A stretch of 64,000 bases of DNA from Liriodendron chinense. Lineage: Eukaryota > Streptophyta > Magnoliopsida > Magnoliales > Magnoliaceae. The translations under genes were made by a program, and so were the position numbers. This document shows, one piece after another, positions 1 to 13,200 of this stretch. Location of the stretch: NCBI GenBank assembly GCA_003013855.2, contig ML058555.1, forward strand, positions 620,001-684,000. Reading direction: 5' to 3'. The first letter of the stretch is position 1. Each line of letters opens with the position of its first letter. The notes under the pieces are model-generated. The model saw only the letters and a list, made by a program, of their open reading frames with translations, was not told where the DNA came from and did no database searches.

Positions 1-343
1 CTAATATTGTGGAGAAAAATCTAGACCTTTGACTCACTACCACAGCTCCAACCTTCATAGTCGCCACTAAGGTCCACTACATGGCCTTCTAGGCATTCTC
101 CACGACCTGCAGGCAGACCCTCACCCCGAAACTCTTCCCCTTGAGCCCCTCAATCGCATGAACCACCTCCTTGGTATTTCCCATTCACAAAGAGGTAAAC
201 CCAGGTCCTATGGGATAATCACCTCCCTAACCGACCAAAACTTCCCAAAAGCCTTGCAGAAATGCAGCTCCAACCATTCCTCTGGAAAGTTCTCCATGAA
301 GATAGTGGGGAGTTCCAGTAAGGAACCCATTCCTCTTCCTCCA

Positions 344-696
344 CTGTTGAAGCGTGAACCTCTTCTCCTTCTCTAGACCAAAATCCAACCTCCAAGCTCA
401 CCTCCTATTACATGAACACCCTTGCCATTGAGCAATTTCGTCTCTGCACCACCCTCACCATCCACCTACTACCTTCTCCTTGTCCCTAGTAACCTTACTG
501 CTCGAGCCACCAAGCCCCAGCATCAACAACCCCCCCAAACTATTGAAGCGTGAACCTCTTCTCCTTCTCTAGACCAAAATCCAACCTCTGAGCTCACCTC
601 CTATTGCACGAACACCCTTGCCATCGAGAAATCTCCGCTCTGCATCACCCTCACCATCCACCTACTACCTTCCCCATGTCCCTAGTAACCTTACCG
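344..696. repeat. Direct tandem duplication, about 157 bp copies offset by 196
   Basis: Copies at 344-500 and 540-696 share 'gaagcgtgaacctcttctcc' and about 90% of the rest, separated by a 39-base spacer. A weak open frame crosses the first copy on the minus strand, but I do not recognise it. The flanks at 1-343 and 697-1100 show nothing I can name apart from an A-rich tract at 697-719. Confidence 0.8.
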
Positions 697-1138
697 TAAA
701 AAAAAAAAAAAGAAAAAAGACTCCCTGCTCCTTTTGATTGAGCTGCTTGCGTACATCTTTCCTTCTGAGATTTTCTATTAACAAATCCCATCTACTTCAA
801 TTTCCTCATCCACTTCTCAAATCTATATAATGTTTAATTTTTATAGAAGGACGGCATGAACATTCAAGAGGAGAATAAGACAACTAACACAATGAGATAA
901 AATTGGAGTATATGAGCATTCAAACTCTACAACAAAATAGGATTAGCTTCGCATACTAGGAAGGTAAAACAATTGGTAACTTCAAGAACACTACCAACAT
1001 CCAATGCTAGAACTTATCTTGTAAATAGAGAAGGCAATCCCATGGAGGTCGGTTCCTTCGTCATGTGGTGCTTGTGTGGGGGGTGTGCCACCAGAAATCA
1101 GGCTTGAAGCTATTTCCTTACCAACGAGCTGACCGCTG

Positions 1139-1445
1139 ATGGTTGTTGGTCATGACTACTACCAAAAAGCTATCAACTCAGGGAAGCAAAGGACATCTAT
1201 GCCTTTCCGAATGCGAGACCCGTTCATGATGGGTGCTCTGATAATTCTCAAGCTGATGTGCTTGTATAGGAGGTTGTTTCCTAGGAGACTTATCTGGATT
1301 TTGGGACAAGGGATACTTTCGCGTTCATTGTCACCTTCTTTGGGGGGCTAACCTAGCTTTTTCTGCATTTTTCTTGTCTGCTTTGGTATTCTTGTATTTT
1401 TTTTCTCATGCTTTTTTTAATACAAATTCTTGAAATTATAAAAGA
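1139..1445 (+). mobile_element. Possible 3' end of an L1-type LINE
   Basis: A short open stretch ends at a TAA near 1350. It is followed by a T-rich tail with 'cttgtatt', 'aatacaaa' and a terminal A-rich run, the pattern of the 3' untranslated regions of the two LINEs at 9.4 and 18.9 kb. No reverse transcriptase remains, so the call rests on the tail alone. Confidence 0.3.
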
Positions 1446-1549
1446 AAAAGGAGAGAGCTGAGGCACACGAGACATCCACAAGATAGTCGAAAGACACCCA
1501 AATTTATGCCTAGCCATGTGATATCAACATAATCTAAACTGCTCTTCAA

Positions 1550-1613
1550 TAGGTCATGGGGTTCAAGTACCCATGTGGTGTGTGTGGGTGTGTGTAAAAA
1601 AGAAAAAAGAAAA
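1550..1613 (+). mobile_element. 5'-truncated tRNA-derived SINE with target duplication
   Basis: Contains a B-box-like 'ggggttcaagtaccc', a GT-rich body and an A-rich tail. It is flanked by a 14-bp direct repeat, aaactgctcttcaa, at 1536-1549 and 1614-1627. The same body (B box, then 'gtgtgggtgtgtg') occurs in the fuller copy at 32027-32185. The A box and head are missing, which fits incomplete reverse transcription. Confidence 0.72.
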
Positions 1614-1768
1614 AAACTGCTCTTCAAGAGAGCCCCGCTGAAGAGAAAAGATCTGAAAAGTTGCACTTATTGGATGATGTTTGATTGAAGGACCATGGTT
1701 GCATGAAGTATTGGGTAAAGAAGCAACAAAGGTGGGTGCGGGAGCGAGGAAGGGTCTTTTTCAAAATG

Positions 1769-1836
1769 CTAGCAAGTAAAAATGGCTAGGACATAAGAGC
1801 AAAAGCACAAGTCCAAAGTCAAATTTGAAGCAAGAA
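1769..1836 (-). other. Candidate C-terminal exon of the DUF7036-type gene
   Basis: An acceptor-like GTGCAG (AG at 1838-1837) is followed by two bases that complete a Phe codon with the last base of exon 4. The phase-correct frame then gives 21 more residues, LASNLTLDL... to a TAG at 1771-1769, a short hydrophobic tail. That would make a 485-residue protein with a 2.3-kb last intron. The pyrimidine tract is poor. A partly similar stretch exists at about 22905-22965, so it may only be a dispersed repeat. The true last exon could also lie beyond the left edge. Confidence 0.2.
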
Positions 1837-1859
1837 CTGCACCTAGTTACAGAGATCCT

Positions 1860-3749
1860 GTAACCAATGTTTTCAGTATCAACAATATCGGTCGATATAT
1901 CCCACGATATATCTTGTATCCTGCCTGTGCAATACAAAATGAACAAGTAGTGACGATATATCTCACATGTTCAATCCGGCGAGCATTTACGATTTTCGAT
2001 CCATTTTTTTCTTGTAAATCATATTAAATCAATGTCAAATGGTAACAAATCCAAGATTCTTCATTTTTTGCATGAAAAATCATAGATTTAGAGCTTTGAT
2101 TTTGAGATTTGGAGGAGATGGGCTGAGTCGCAAAAAATTGAGAAAAATCAAAATTTCTCAATTTCTTGCAAATCGATTGCAACTTTGTCGAAACATGAAA
2201 TCAAATATTTATGTAACCTAATTTAGTGATTCTTGGTAATTTGGAGATTTTTCGAAAAAAAAAAAATTTAATTCAAAATTAATTAAAAATGTTAAAAAAA
2301 AATTCTCGAAATTCCACTTCGACAAAACGGTCAATTCACCCCCGTTTCAAAGTATTCAGGGGTATTGGATGAAATCATTATCACATACACTCTAATTTTG
2401 GAATTTAGGAGAAAATGGCAGATTTGTGAAACATTTAAAAATTTTCCAAATTTTCTCAAATCGAATAGGATGAGCACCAGTATTATGTTAGAGAGTATCT
2501 TCAGTGGTATTATTCTATTATGACCTGAGCATAGTATGGTTGGTTTGTGGAGCAGCAATACTATACCCAACCCCATCGAGATGGAGTTGATGACTTTGAG
2601 CCACCAGGCAACTCTATGTAGGTTTGAGTCACAACCACACGCATTATGCACAAGTATATTTCTAGTTTTCTATTGCTTTTGCTTTTGAATGTATTGCTTG
2701 GGTTTTCATACATGTCTTCTTACATTTACAAATTATATGAATAGACTTTGAATATACTTCAATTAGTTCAGTCAGACAGTGCATAGATTAGGACCCCATA
2801 CAGAGGAAACCTATTATATGCACTTGTTTTTTGTGATGTTTGATTTCTAAGTGTGTATTGATGTCTTTTTTTAACAACTCTTGAAGTTTCATTGAAAAAA
2901 TCGACCTTTCCCAATGTTTCCCCATGTTTCACGTTACACAAAACTGATATATACCATGCGACAACCGATATGTATACGTATCCCAACGGTGTGATACATT
3001 ACACAATAACGATATGGAAAACATTGCCTGTAACCATTGTTCAAAATATCCCCAATATTATTGAAATATCCCCGAAATTATCTCTATCTTCAGCTCAATG
3101 AAAACGATAACACTGGTAGTATAAGAAATCCTAGGTATCAGCGATGTTTCGCTAATGTATCAATATTGCCAATGTATCACCAATATTTTCGATAATATCG
3201 TCAATGTATCGATATCACCATAAATTTATTTATTAAAAAATTTCATTTCAATTTTTTTTTACGAGCACATGGTTGTATGCAGTGATCAAATTGTTGATAA
3301 TATTATCAATAACACAATATGGGTGATATCAAGACCACATTCTTTCGTCTCCTTTTCAGTTGTCGATGATTTCTTGGCGAAATATCGTGCATTGTTGATA
3401 TTCTGAAATACATATGGATGTTTGGAGGCGGGATGGCAGATAGGTGGGATTGATGGGATGCTTGGACTGATTTCTTACAACAACACATGCTTTTAAGACC
3501 CTCATTAAATGGAAACTTATTATGTATGCATTCTTTTTGCAATTTTTTTATTCTTAAATATGCAAATGTGTATTTTAGCATCTCTTTAAGTTTCACTGAA
3601 AATTCCCATCGTTTTCCCCATGTTTCTCCAATGTTTCCCCGCATTTCCAGTTATCAGCGATATTATCGACAACATCGATATTGTTTTTGAATCCCTAGCT
3701 AACAAAACTTGTAGTGATACCGATACTTCGAACACTGCTTGTAACTAAC
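1860..3749. repeat. TATCG-word repeat region with inverted edges
   Basis: Both ends carry many 'gatatatcg', 'tatcgatat' and 'accgatac' words (1870-1980 and 3040-3720). The outer edges look inverted: 'gtaaccaatgttttcagtat' on the left against 'gttacaagcagtgttcgaag' read from the right. The interior (2000-2900) is AT-rich with no recognisable gene. A degenerate DNA transposon with subterminal repeats would explain this; I could not find a target duplication. Confidence 0.4.
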
Positions 3750-4149
3750 CGAAGGATAAGAATGTGAACCATATCTATCTTTTCTTAGCCTTTCATTTCA
3801 GGGCCATTGGTCAGTTGGCAAGGGTCAGTTTTTAGGCAGTGTCATCCCCATATGGGCCCAATGGATGAAGCCCCCAAGAACATGCTAACATCATGTAGGT
3901 GAACCCAAATCACAAGCATCACACGATATCATTTTTTTAATCAGTACACATGGTACCATTCCCCTCATGATTATTACAACAAAGACAACTAAACAAGTTC
4001 AAAACACTTCACACCAGGAGATTATAATAAAAAATAATAATAATTAGCCTTACCCATGGCTTTGACAAACATCATCTTGAGCATATGCAAAAGCAGCAGA
4101 TTAAATGAAAAGTATGCTTTTAAATTAACGTCATGAAGAAAATACTCAC

Positions 4150-4843
4150 ATGGCAATGGCGATGGTGATGCAGATGGCATTGTATCAGGTGGTTCTGTAT
4201 GTGCTATAATCTTGCTTGGAGGTTGAACATGACCCAAAAACACGATTGGAAGAGGAGAAGATGAGGGAGGCGAGCGTGAGGCAGGAGCAGGTGGGTCTGC
4301 ATTCGGATGTGGGACAGCAACAGAAGGGCGTGGAGAAACCGTTGGTGCAATAGAAGGGCGTGGAGAAACCGTTGGTGCAGCAGCAGGGATTAATCCACCC
4401 TTTCTCTTTGGGTTTCTTGAAAACCGAAAATGGCAAGGTGGATTTGAAGACGTATAGCTATGCTGGGGCGCAGGTGCAGGAGCCGGAGGAACATCAGGGT
4501 GGGGGTGGTGGTTGTGGTGGTGGTGGTGGTGGTGGTGGTGGTGATGTCGGTGATTTGGATGAGGTAGAGGAGCTGGACTCGGTGACAAAGATGTGCTGCT
4601 ACCAGTACCGCTATTGAGAGAGTGTTCAAGAGACGAGGAGAGTCGAATCTGCTTTACTTTACCGAAAACAGTGTGATTGAGGCCAAGGTTTCTTGCAGGG
4701 GAACCTTTGATGGCTTGAGCCAACTGCTTCAACCTTGGCAATGTGGGAGGAATATTGCCAACAGCAAGCAGGACAGATGACTGCACGATAATTGGAGGAT
4801 CCTTCGTTGAACCACGTAAATTTGTCAAGCTAATATACAAATT
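4150..4843 (-). CDS. Exon 4: second half of the domain and Pro/His-rich tail
   Basis: 694 bp, residues 233-463 plus one base. The acceptor is GGAATGCAG|AATTTG (AG at 4845-4844). The first 75 codons (NLYISLTNLRGST..., SSVLLAVGN, LGLNHTVFGKVKQIRLSS) continue the domain; the rest is Pro/Ser-rich with PAPAPAP and SPSPLP. Eleven His codons lie at 4514-4546 on a (GGT)n microsatellite as read on the plus strand. A 30-bp unit is duplicated at 4323-4352 and 4353-4380, giving APTVSPRPS twice. The exon ends at a strong donor, CCAT|GTGAGTAT (GT at 4149-4148). If that donor is skipped, the frame reads on to a TAA at 4024-4022, adding 42 residues with a hydrophobic patch; that would be a retained-intron form. 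Confidence 0.85.
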
Positions 4844-6721
4844 CTGCATTCCATAAAGTGTAGTGAATCAGTTAATGTGTCACTGTATTATCAAACCTCC
4901 AATCATAAATTTGAATGCCAGGATCTTTTATCTTTTCGAAAATCGTAGCTAACCAGAAGATGGCCATGGCCCAAAAATCAAGCCAGTATACAGAGTTGGC
5001 AACGGTGTACAAAATAGATGGACGGTCAAAATAAACTAGCCAAGTATATTTCAAACATCCATTTGGTTCATATGTGGGTGGCTCATTTGATTAGCAGACT
5101 AGTCCAACTCTTGGGCCATGGCATCTATAAACAGGATGGCAGGTGTTAGGGGGATCGGTCATTCTGTGGAATTCGCCAGCCTCACTAACAAGCCTACCAA
5201 ATATAAGACAATGTAAATAGAAATTGCTTATTGAGGCCAGAGTGAAGAAGTAAAAATGAAATAGTTTAAAAAAAATATATAACTGTGGTAGAACACCGGC
5301 AATATGGTTGTGCAGAAATCAAGCAATAAACAAAATGAATGGAACAACTATAAAATGGACAAACCTCATATGGGGTGAGATGTAAGCCTGACGTAAGCTG
5401 GTACTTCAACTCGTCAAAAATCTCTTGTATTTGGTAAATAGAGAAATTTAAGGTGAAGTTGAAAAGGATCTGCCCTTTCTGCAGAAGAAATCCAAACTGC
5501 GGGGGACTCACGGTAATTCCTCCTGGGAATTTCACCACCTGAAAGAAATATGGATCGCCAAATAAAGATGGAGTCAGGTGAAGGGTTGACTGGTTTATAA
5601 CCAAGGACACGAAAGATGCCCGGAGTAAGCTCAAGCCAGCTGAAGATATTGTTGAATTTTTCTCATAAGGCCAGACCCCAAACACCACATTTGTCCAGTT
5701 TGCTCCCGCTAAAGGCTCCAGAGACGTAATAAGGACCTGCACAGACACGTTTAGAGTATTATGCTTGAGACTACCATGGAGATACAAACATTTGTGAGGC
5801 TGAGTTATCTATTAGAGACTAACAAGGAACTTCCCTATTTCACTCAAGGATCCCACATGTAAGGCTTGTTTGGGTTATCCAAGCCACTGATCTGATAGTC
5901 CCTACTGCAGATGGATGATCCCAAAAAATCTCAAAAATTGGAAGATCTGCCATCCAATCTTTGGCTTCTATTACCACTGAATGTAGACTATTTGTTCCTA
6001 ACCATGTATTTACATTCCAACAATCGAAAGACTAGATTTGTCCAATTGAGGAGGTTTTTGTGAATGGTTCATCCATGATGAGAGCCAAAAGCTCAACGGT
6101 CTTAAGAACCCGACCAACAGCCCCATATATATGAACCTCATGTGTAATAGGGAGTGTGTGTGTGTGTGTGTGGAAAATGATCAAGTGCAAACATTTACAC
6201 ATGTTGTGGGCCCCACCGAGATTTGTTGATCACATCCACTCAGACCATCTTACATGCAATCCCTTGTTTGGTAATGGCCTCAAAAATCATGCTAATCCAT
6301 GACTCAAGTGGGCCATCCGAGCAGGAAGACTTGAGAGGGAACGTGCACCCTTGATTCTCGTAGAGGGCCCATCATGTCGTGTACATGCCATCCAATCCAT
6401 TGATATGAAAAGATGATGGAACACCTTAAAAATCAGGCCATTTCTAAAACTTAGGTGGGGCCCAATGGAAATCAATGGTGGTAATCCTCCTCCTAACAAT
6501 TCTTGCTAGTGTGGCCAACCTTAGTCATGGATTGGCCTTATTTTGGACCCATAGAAAAACCACAGGGGGTGTGCATGATGGTAGGGAGCAGATGTGATCA
6601 ACACATGCAAATGTTTGCATTTGATCATCCCACATGATGTGTGCACAACATCCAACCCCTCCATCAGATGTGCCACCACATGAAACCCCAAGGGTAATGT
6701 TAAAAAATAAAAAAAATAAAA

Positions 6722-6755
<34 letters not shown>

Positions 6756-7156
6756 TTGAAACCCCAAGGGCCCAAATATTAGCTTGATCCAAAATTCAAG
6801 TGGGCCACAAAAATGGGAACAAGGTGCACAGGGACGCCCACCCTTGATTATCACCGGGGCCCACTTGAGTTGCAAAACAGCCTAATTTTTTCCCTGACCT
6901 ATCATCCAAGCTAGATGAAGGGTTTGTATGGCCTGGATTGCACATATGCAACATGATGAGCCCCTCACACAAATCAAGGGTGGATGTCCCCTCATAACTT
7001 GTGCCATTGTTGTGGGCTGCCGAAGTTTTGGATCGGGCTGATTTTTGGACCTTGTAGGTTTCATGAGGTGACGCACCTAATGGGTAGGCTGGATGTCATG
7101 TGTACATCACACAGGACAACGTCTCATGGAAGCTACTTACGGACCAGTTTGTAGGT

Positions 7157-7223
<67 letters not shown>

Positions 7224-10200
7224 GTGTGTGATTGTGTGTGGGAAATGATTCCATGCAAATGTTTTCACCGTAATTATGATGTAAATGTATGCAAATGTTT
7301 TCACCGTAATTATGATGTAAATGTTTTCACTAACTCATTTGTGGGCCCCATCGTGATGCATTAATGACATCCACTCCAGTTATCAAATGCTTCACCCCTC
7401 GTTCGGCCATGGGCCCAAAAATCACGCCGATCGGTGACACGATCACCACAGGAAAAAGTTGAGAAGGGATGCTAACTATTGGTTTTGTGGGGGACCTACT
7501 ATGCTTTGTATCAAATCCATCCATTAAAAGCATATATCCTAGATGAAGGGATGCCATCGACATCAGACCACTCCAAAACACAGGTTGGCCCCATTGGTAA
7601 TCAATGGCAGAAGTATCCCTATTCACCTTTTCTTGTCATGTGGCCTACCTGATTGCTGGATTCAGCTAATTTTGGTTCATAAGGCCAAACAAGGGGTGGC
7701 GCGTCTAACGGTTAGAGTAGATCTAATCAAAACATGATAGTGATCTCATAGCAAACTTTGTATCAAATCCATCCATTAAAAGCATATATCCTAGATGAAG
7801 GGTGCCATAGACATCAGACCACTCCAAAACACAGGTTGGCCCCATTGGCAATCAATGGTGGAAGTTACCCTATTCACTTTTTCTAGTCATGTGGCCTACC
7901 TAATTGTTGGATCCAGCTGATTTTCGGTCATAAGGCCAAACAAGGGGTGGCGTGTCTAATGGTTAGAGTAGATCTGATCAAAACATGATAGTGGTCTCAT
8001 AGCAAACATTTTCACCGTATTTCAATTACTTCCCTATATATACATACATGGTGTGCCGTAAAGGCCGTTATGTAAAGGTAACGGTGGCAACCGTTACACG
8101 TTATGGGGTCGTAAAGGCCGTAACGGGAAAAAATGACCCATAAAAGCCATTACAATCTCCGCAACAGCACGTTACACCCCTCGTAAAGGCCGTAACAGCC
8201 TATGACGAGGCCGATACAGGTTTTTGGTTCAATAAAAAGAGAGTGGATTAGGTGAGACCCCGGCCTCGCCCAAGACGATGTGGTCCTTACCGTGGGGTTA
8301 CCATGGAGCCCACCTTGATGTATGTATTATGTATCAACGTCGTCCCTCTGTTTTTCCAAATCATTTTAGGGAATTAGCCCAAAAAGGAAGCAGATCCAAT
8401 TATCAGGTGGACCATACCATAAGAAACAGTGGTGATTGACCATTAATGGGTCACAAAAGTTTTGGATCAAGCTGATATTGTTTTTTCCCTTCATCCAGGA
8501 TTATGTGACCTTATTAATAGATTGGATGGTAAATAAACACTACGGAAACATTAAGGTGCACCCTGAGAAGTTTTTAATAGTAGGGTAGTCAGTATTGTCA
8601 GGTGCGATCACATAAGCGAATATGCGATCACATATTCGCATATATGCACAAAAATCGCATATGCGACCATGGCATATATGCGATCGCATATTTCCATATG
8701 CAATAATATGCGATCGCATATGCGATGTATGCGATCACATACAGCATATGCGATTGCATATTGGCGAACAGTCAGAAATCTTACCGTTGGCACATTATTA
8801 TTATTTTTTTATTGTAAAAATAACACTTTTTCCGTATACATAGGGCTCCAAACTCACCCATTTCACTCATTCTCATCCCAAACTCTCAAGTCTCACCCCA
8901 AACTCTCTTCTTCTCTTACAACTTACAAGTTCCGACTTCCAACTTCCAACTTCCAAGTGGTCTTCACTCTTCAATCTCTCTCACAAGTTCAATCAATCTT
9001 TCTAATCTTGCTCTCTTACATTACACTGTTACACATATTTTATATTTTTTTTCCCATCTTTTTCATCATGTGGGCCTACCATGAAGAAATTGTAAAGAGA
9101 AGAGAAGAGGGTAAGATAGGAATTACTTGAAAAGTACAAGGACAAACTTGTCCAAAAATTAGTCCAAAATGTCTACCCGCTTAATCCAAATAAGCTCCAT
9201 TTCAAAAAGTAACCCCTCCCCAACTTATTAAATCGAAGCTCATTTGCTACTTTCTAAACAAATAAGCACCTTGATGAGACTTTTACCAAACGGTCTAAAA
9301 GCTTCTTTTTTTTTTTTATAAATAAGCCAATAAGCTCTTATTTATAGAGATGCCAAACACTCCCTAAGAAATTCCCTCTGGTGATTCACAGAAGTCTTCC
9401 GCATCTGATTTCAGACCATAGACCAATCATTCTGAAAGTGAAAGACGAAAACTGGGGACCAAGACCTTTTCAATTTGAGTCAGCTTGGCTGGAAATTGAT
9501 AGATTCAATGAGTTGATCTCAGATTGGTAATCTTCTCTCGAAGTTGAAGGATTCGCTTGGTTCAGATTAAGCTGCAAGCTAAACCTACTAAAAGAATAAA
9601 ATCAAAGTTGGTAAAAAAGATGTTTTAGGTGCTCAAAAAGGATATTTCGAATTGATTTCAACAAAAATTCACGAACTCGATATGAAAGAAGTGAGTCAGC
9701 TTTCAGAAGAGGAAAGGTCCGAAAGATTAGACTTATCAACCAAATATTTCTCTCTCTAAAGAAGAAGACATCAAATGCGTTAGCGGTCTGGAGCTCTATG
9801 GCTAAAAGGAGGGGAATAAGATCACCTTTTTTTTTCCACAATACGCAAGTGCTCTTGCTCGGGTTAACAAAATCAGCAATTTAGTTGTTGATGGAGTTCG
9901 GACTACAAAGAAGGCCCAAATATGCGATTCCATCGTCTGATGCTACAAAAACCTGCTTTCGTGCAATCATTGGAATAGACCGCGGCTAGAAAACCTTTCC
10001 TTCCCACATTTATCTTCAAAAGATGCGGATGATCTTGAGAGACCTTTTTTCAGAAGAGGAGGTTAAATTTGCCCCGATTCTATGTGCAGGGGGGACAAGG
10101 CCGCCTTGATGGTTTCTCGATGCTATTCTTTCAAAAGTTATGGCCTCTTCTTAGGAGGGATATCTTGGATTTGATATCTGAATTCTTCTCTAGAAGTCGT

Positions 10201-13200
10201 CTTTCTAAGGATCTTGGAGCTACATTTATAGCCCTTATCCCCAAGATTTAAGGGGTGGATAAATTGAAAGATTTCAAACCCATCAACCTAATTGGAAGTC
10301 TGTACAAGATCCTTGCCAAAGTTCTTGCCAAAAGATTTAAAAACGTTCTTCTAAAAATCATTTCAGAAAACCAACGCACATTTATAGTAGGCAGACAGAT
10401 CCTAGATACCGCCCTAATAGCCCACGAGTGTATTGGCTCTAGACATAGAGAAAGAAAGAGTGAGTTAGTGTGCAAGCTCAACATTGAGAAGGCCTATGAT
10501 CACGTTGATTGGGACTTCTTAGAGTATATGCTTCAGAGTTTGGAATACGACCGCAAATGGAGAGGTTGGATTCAAGCCTGCATTCATTCTCCATCTTTCT
10601 CCATACTCATTAATGGGCCGCCTTTCGATTTTTTCTGAGCCTCTCGCGGAATTCACCAAGGTAATCTCCTATCTTCATACCTCTATGGTAGTTAAAGAAG
10701 CCTTCAGTAATGTGCTCCATAGGGCTGAAGAAAATGGTTTAATCAATGGTTTCAAAGTTGTGAGGCAAGGATTTAGATTAGTCATCTCCAATATGTGGAA
10801 ACAATCCTCTTTTGTAATGTGGACATGACGACAGTCGATAAATTCCGGAAAATCATAGTATGCTTTGAAGCAGTCTCGAGACTAAATGTGAATGCATCTA
10901 AAAGAGAAATGTTGGGAATCCATATAAATCAAGACGATCTTACCAATTACACGGAGATATTTGGGTGCAAGAATGATTATTTCCCTTCGTTCTATTTTGG
11001 TTTGCCCCTTTGCATTGGTAAACCTACAAAGCACCTTTGGGAAAGAGTCAGTAAGAGAATTAAAAGGAATTTATCCACTTGGAAGAGTCATTATTTGTCT
11101 TTGGGTGCCCGATTGACTCTTATCAACATGCCAGTTTACTTTTCATCACTCTTCAAATGCCCGAAGTTAGTCATAGATGGGCTTGATAAGATGCGAAGAG
11201 AATTTCTTTAGAAAGGAAATGAGGAGAGGAAAGTTCAATTTGCTCAAATGTGACGAAGTATGCAAACCAATTAGAGGTGTTGCTCTAAAACATTTGCATC
11301 TTACGAATGTTGCTCTCCTAGGGAAATGGCATTAGAGATTTGAAACTAAAGCAGGCAAATTATGGAGAGAGATTCTCGTTTCCAAATATGGCATTCAAAA
11401 GGACAGCTAGAGCATAAAAACCTCCTCTCTATTCTGCTTCAAATGTTTAGAAAGTCATCATGTCTACTGAGCCACTATTTCATAGAGAGGAATATCCTTT
11501 TCTCTTGGAAAAGGAAATCGTATTCATTTTTTGCTGATATATGGCGTGAGGATAGGCTATTGCAAGACCTCTTTCCAAGTTTGGCTTCCCTTGCTCCAGA
11601 TCGATTCGTAACAGTGGATCATTGCTTCTCCTTAGTGATTGGGACAGTTATCATGTCTCCTCCCTGCAGGCAGAATTTGTTGGATGGCGAATTTGATGAG
11701 CTCCTCGGTTTGCTCAAGATCCTAAAGCCCTATGCTCCCTCACATCATGTTAAGGACACATTGGTTTAGAATAATCATAGCTTTGGCTCTTTCTCAGTCC
11801 ATTTGTTCTATAGTTTGATCTCCAAGCCGTCATCACCTTCTTTGGCCCCTTTTCTTCAATGGCACTACAAAGCCCCTCTAAGAATTGCGGCTTTTGTTTG
11901 GCTTTTTGGGCGGAAAAGAGTAACTATAGACAACCTCCATAGGATACCCCTTATCCTTCCAAACTTTTGTTTGAACTTTGATGTGTATGCGGGAAGCGGA
12001 ATCGATATGTCACCTCTTCATTCACTGCAATTATGCGTCAAAAAGCTTGGGAGCATTTCCACAACTTATTTCATATATCCTAGGAGATGCCTATGTCAGT
12101 CGATTGCCTTTTGTGGGCCTGGCACAGGGGTGGAGTGAGTAGAGATGAAAAAGTTGTTTGGCGTCTTACAATCATTGGAATTTTTTGGCATATTTGGAGG
12201 GCTTGTAATAGCCGTTGTTTCCGAAACAAGGATGTTTCTATTGCGGAGGTCATTCATTGGGTCAAAGCTAAACATTGCAGATTGGGCGGTCTATATTAAG
12301 TCAGCTTTGCCCATTGATCCCTCCAACTTTTTTCTTAGTCCCCTTGTGTGTTATTTTCTGCCTAATGGCGGCTTCTCAATAAAATTTCAGTTACCTCTTA
12401 GAAAAAGAAAAAGAAAAAAAAAAACACCTTAGACTTATTAAAGGAGAATGGTAAGCTAGGCTCCCGACCAACAAACGCTCTTATTGATCTTAATCATAAG
12501 CTGAGCCGAAGTGAGGAGTTGTTGCCAAATAAAAAGATATATATTAGAGGTTGGTTGGCCAAGTCCTCTATTTTTCTTTGACCCGACTTGATACAGCATA
12601 TGGAGTAAATGTGGTGAGTTAGTTTATGTAGGCTCCACGAGTTCCTCAGTTAAAGGCAATTGACAGTATCTTGAGATATTTGAAGACATCTCCTGGGAAG
12701 GGTCTTTTGTTTGCAGATCATGGCCATCTACAAGGCCTGCACAAATGTAGATTGGGCTGGTAGTGTGGATGATAGAAAGTCACCTACAAGTTACTGTACT
12801 TTTGTGGAAGGAAATTTGGTCACATGAAGAAGCAAGAAACAAAATGCGGTGGCTAAGTCTAGCAATGAAGCCGAGTACAAAGCCATGACCACATGGTGTA
12901 GCAGAGTTATTATGGCTGAAAATTTTGTTGTGTGACTTAGGAATCAAGGCAGATGCTCCTATGAAGTTGCTTTGTGATCACAAGGCAGCCATTAGTGTAG
13001 CACAAAATCTAGTTCAGAATGATCATATCAAGCATATTGAAGTTGACATGCCCCTCTCTCTCTCTCTCATCTTGCAGATTAGGATGATGTACTGGCCTAT
13101 GGGCCTTTTAGTATTGTTTTAAGGATCTGTGAAATTAAAAAAAAAAAAAAAAAAAAAAAGTTGACATGCACTTCATTCATGAGCAAGTTATCTCTCAAGA

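Noticed and set aside
4185..4617. Glycine-rich plus-strand frame and shifted minus-strand frames over exon 4
   Set aside because: They are shadows of exon 4 and its GGT microsatellite; only the exon 4 frame matches a known family and splice phases.
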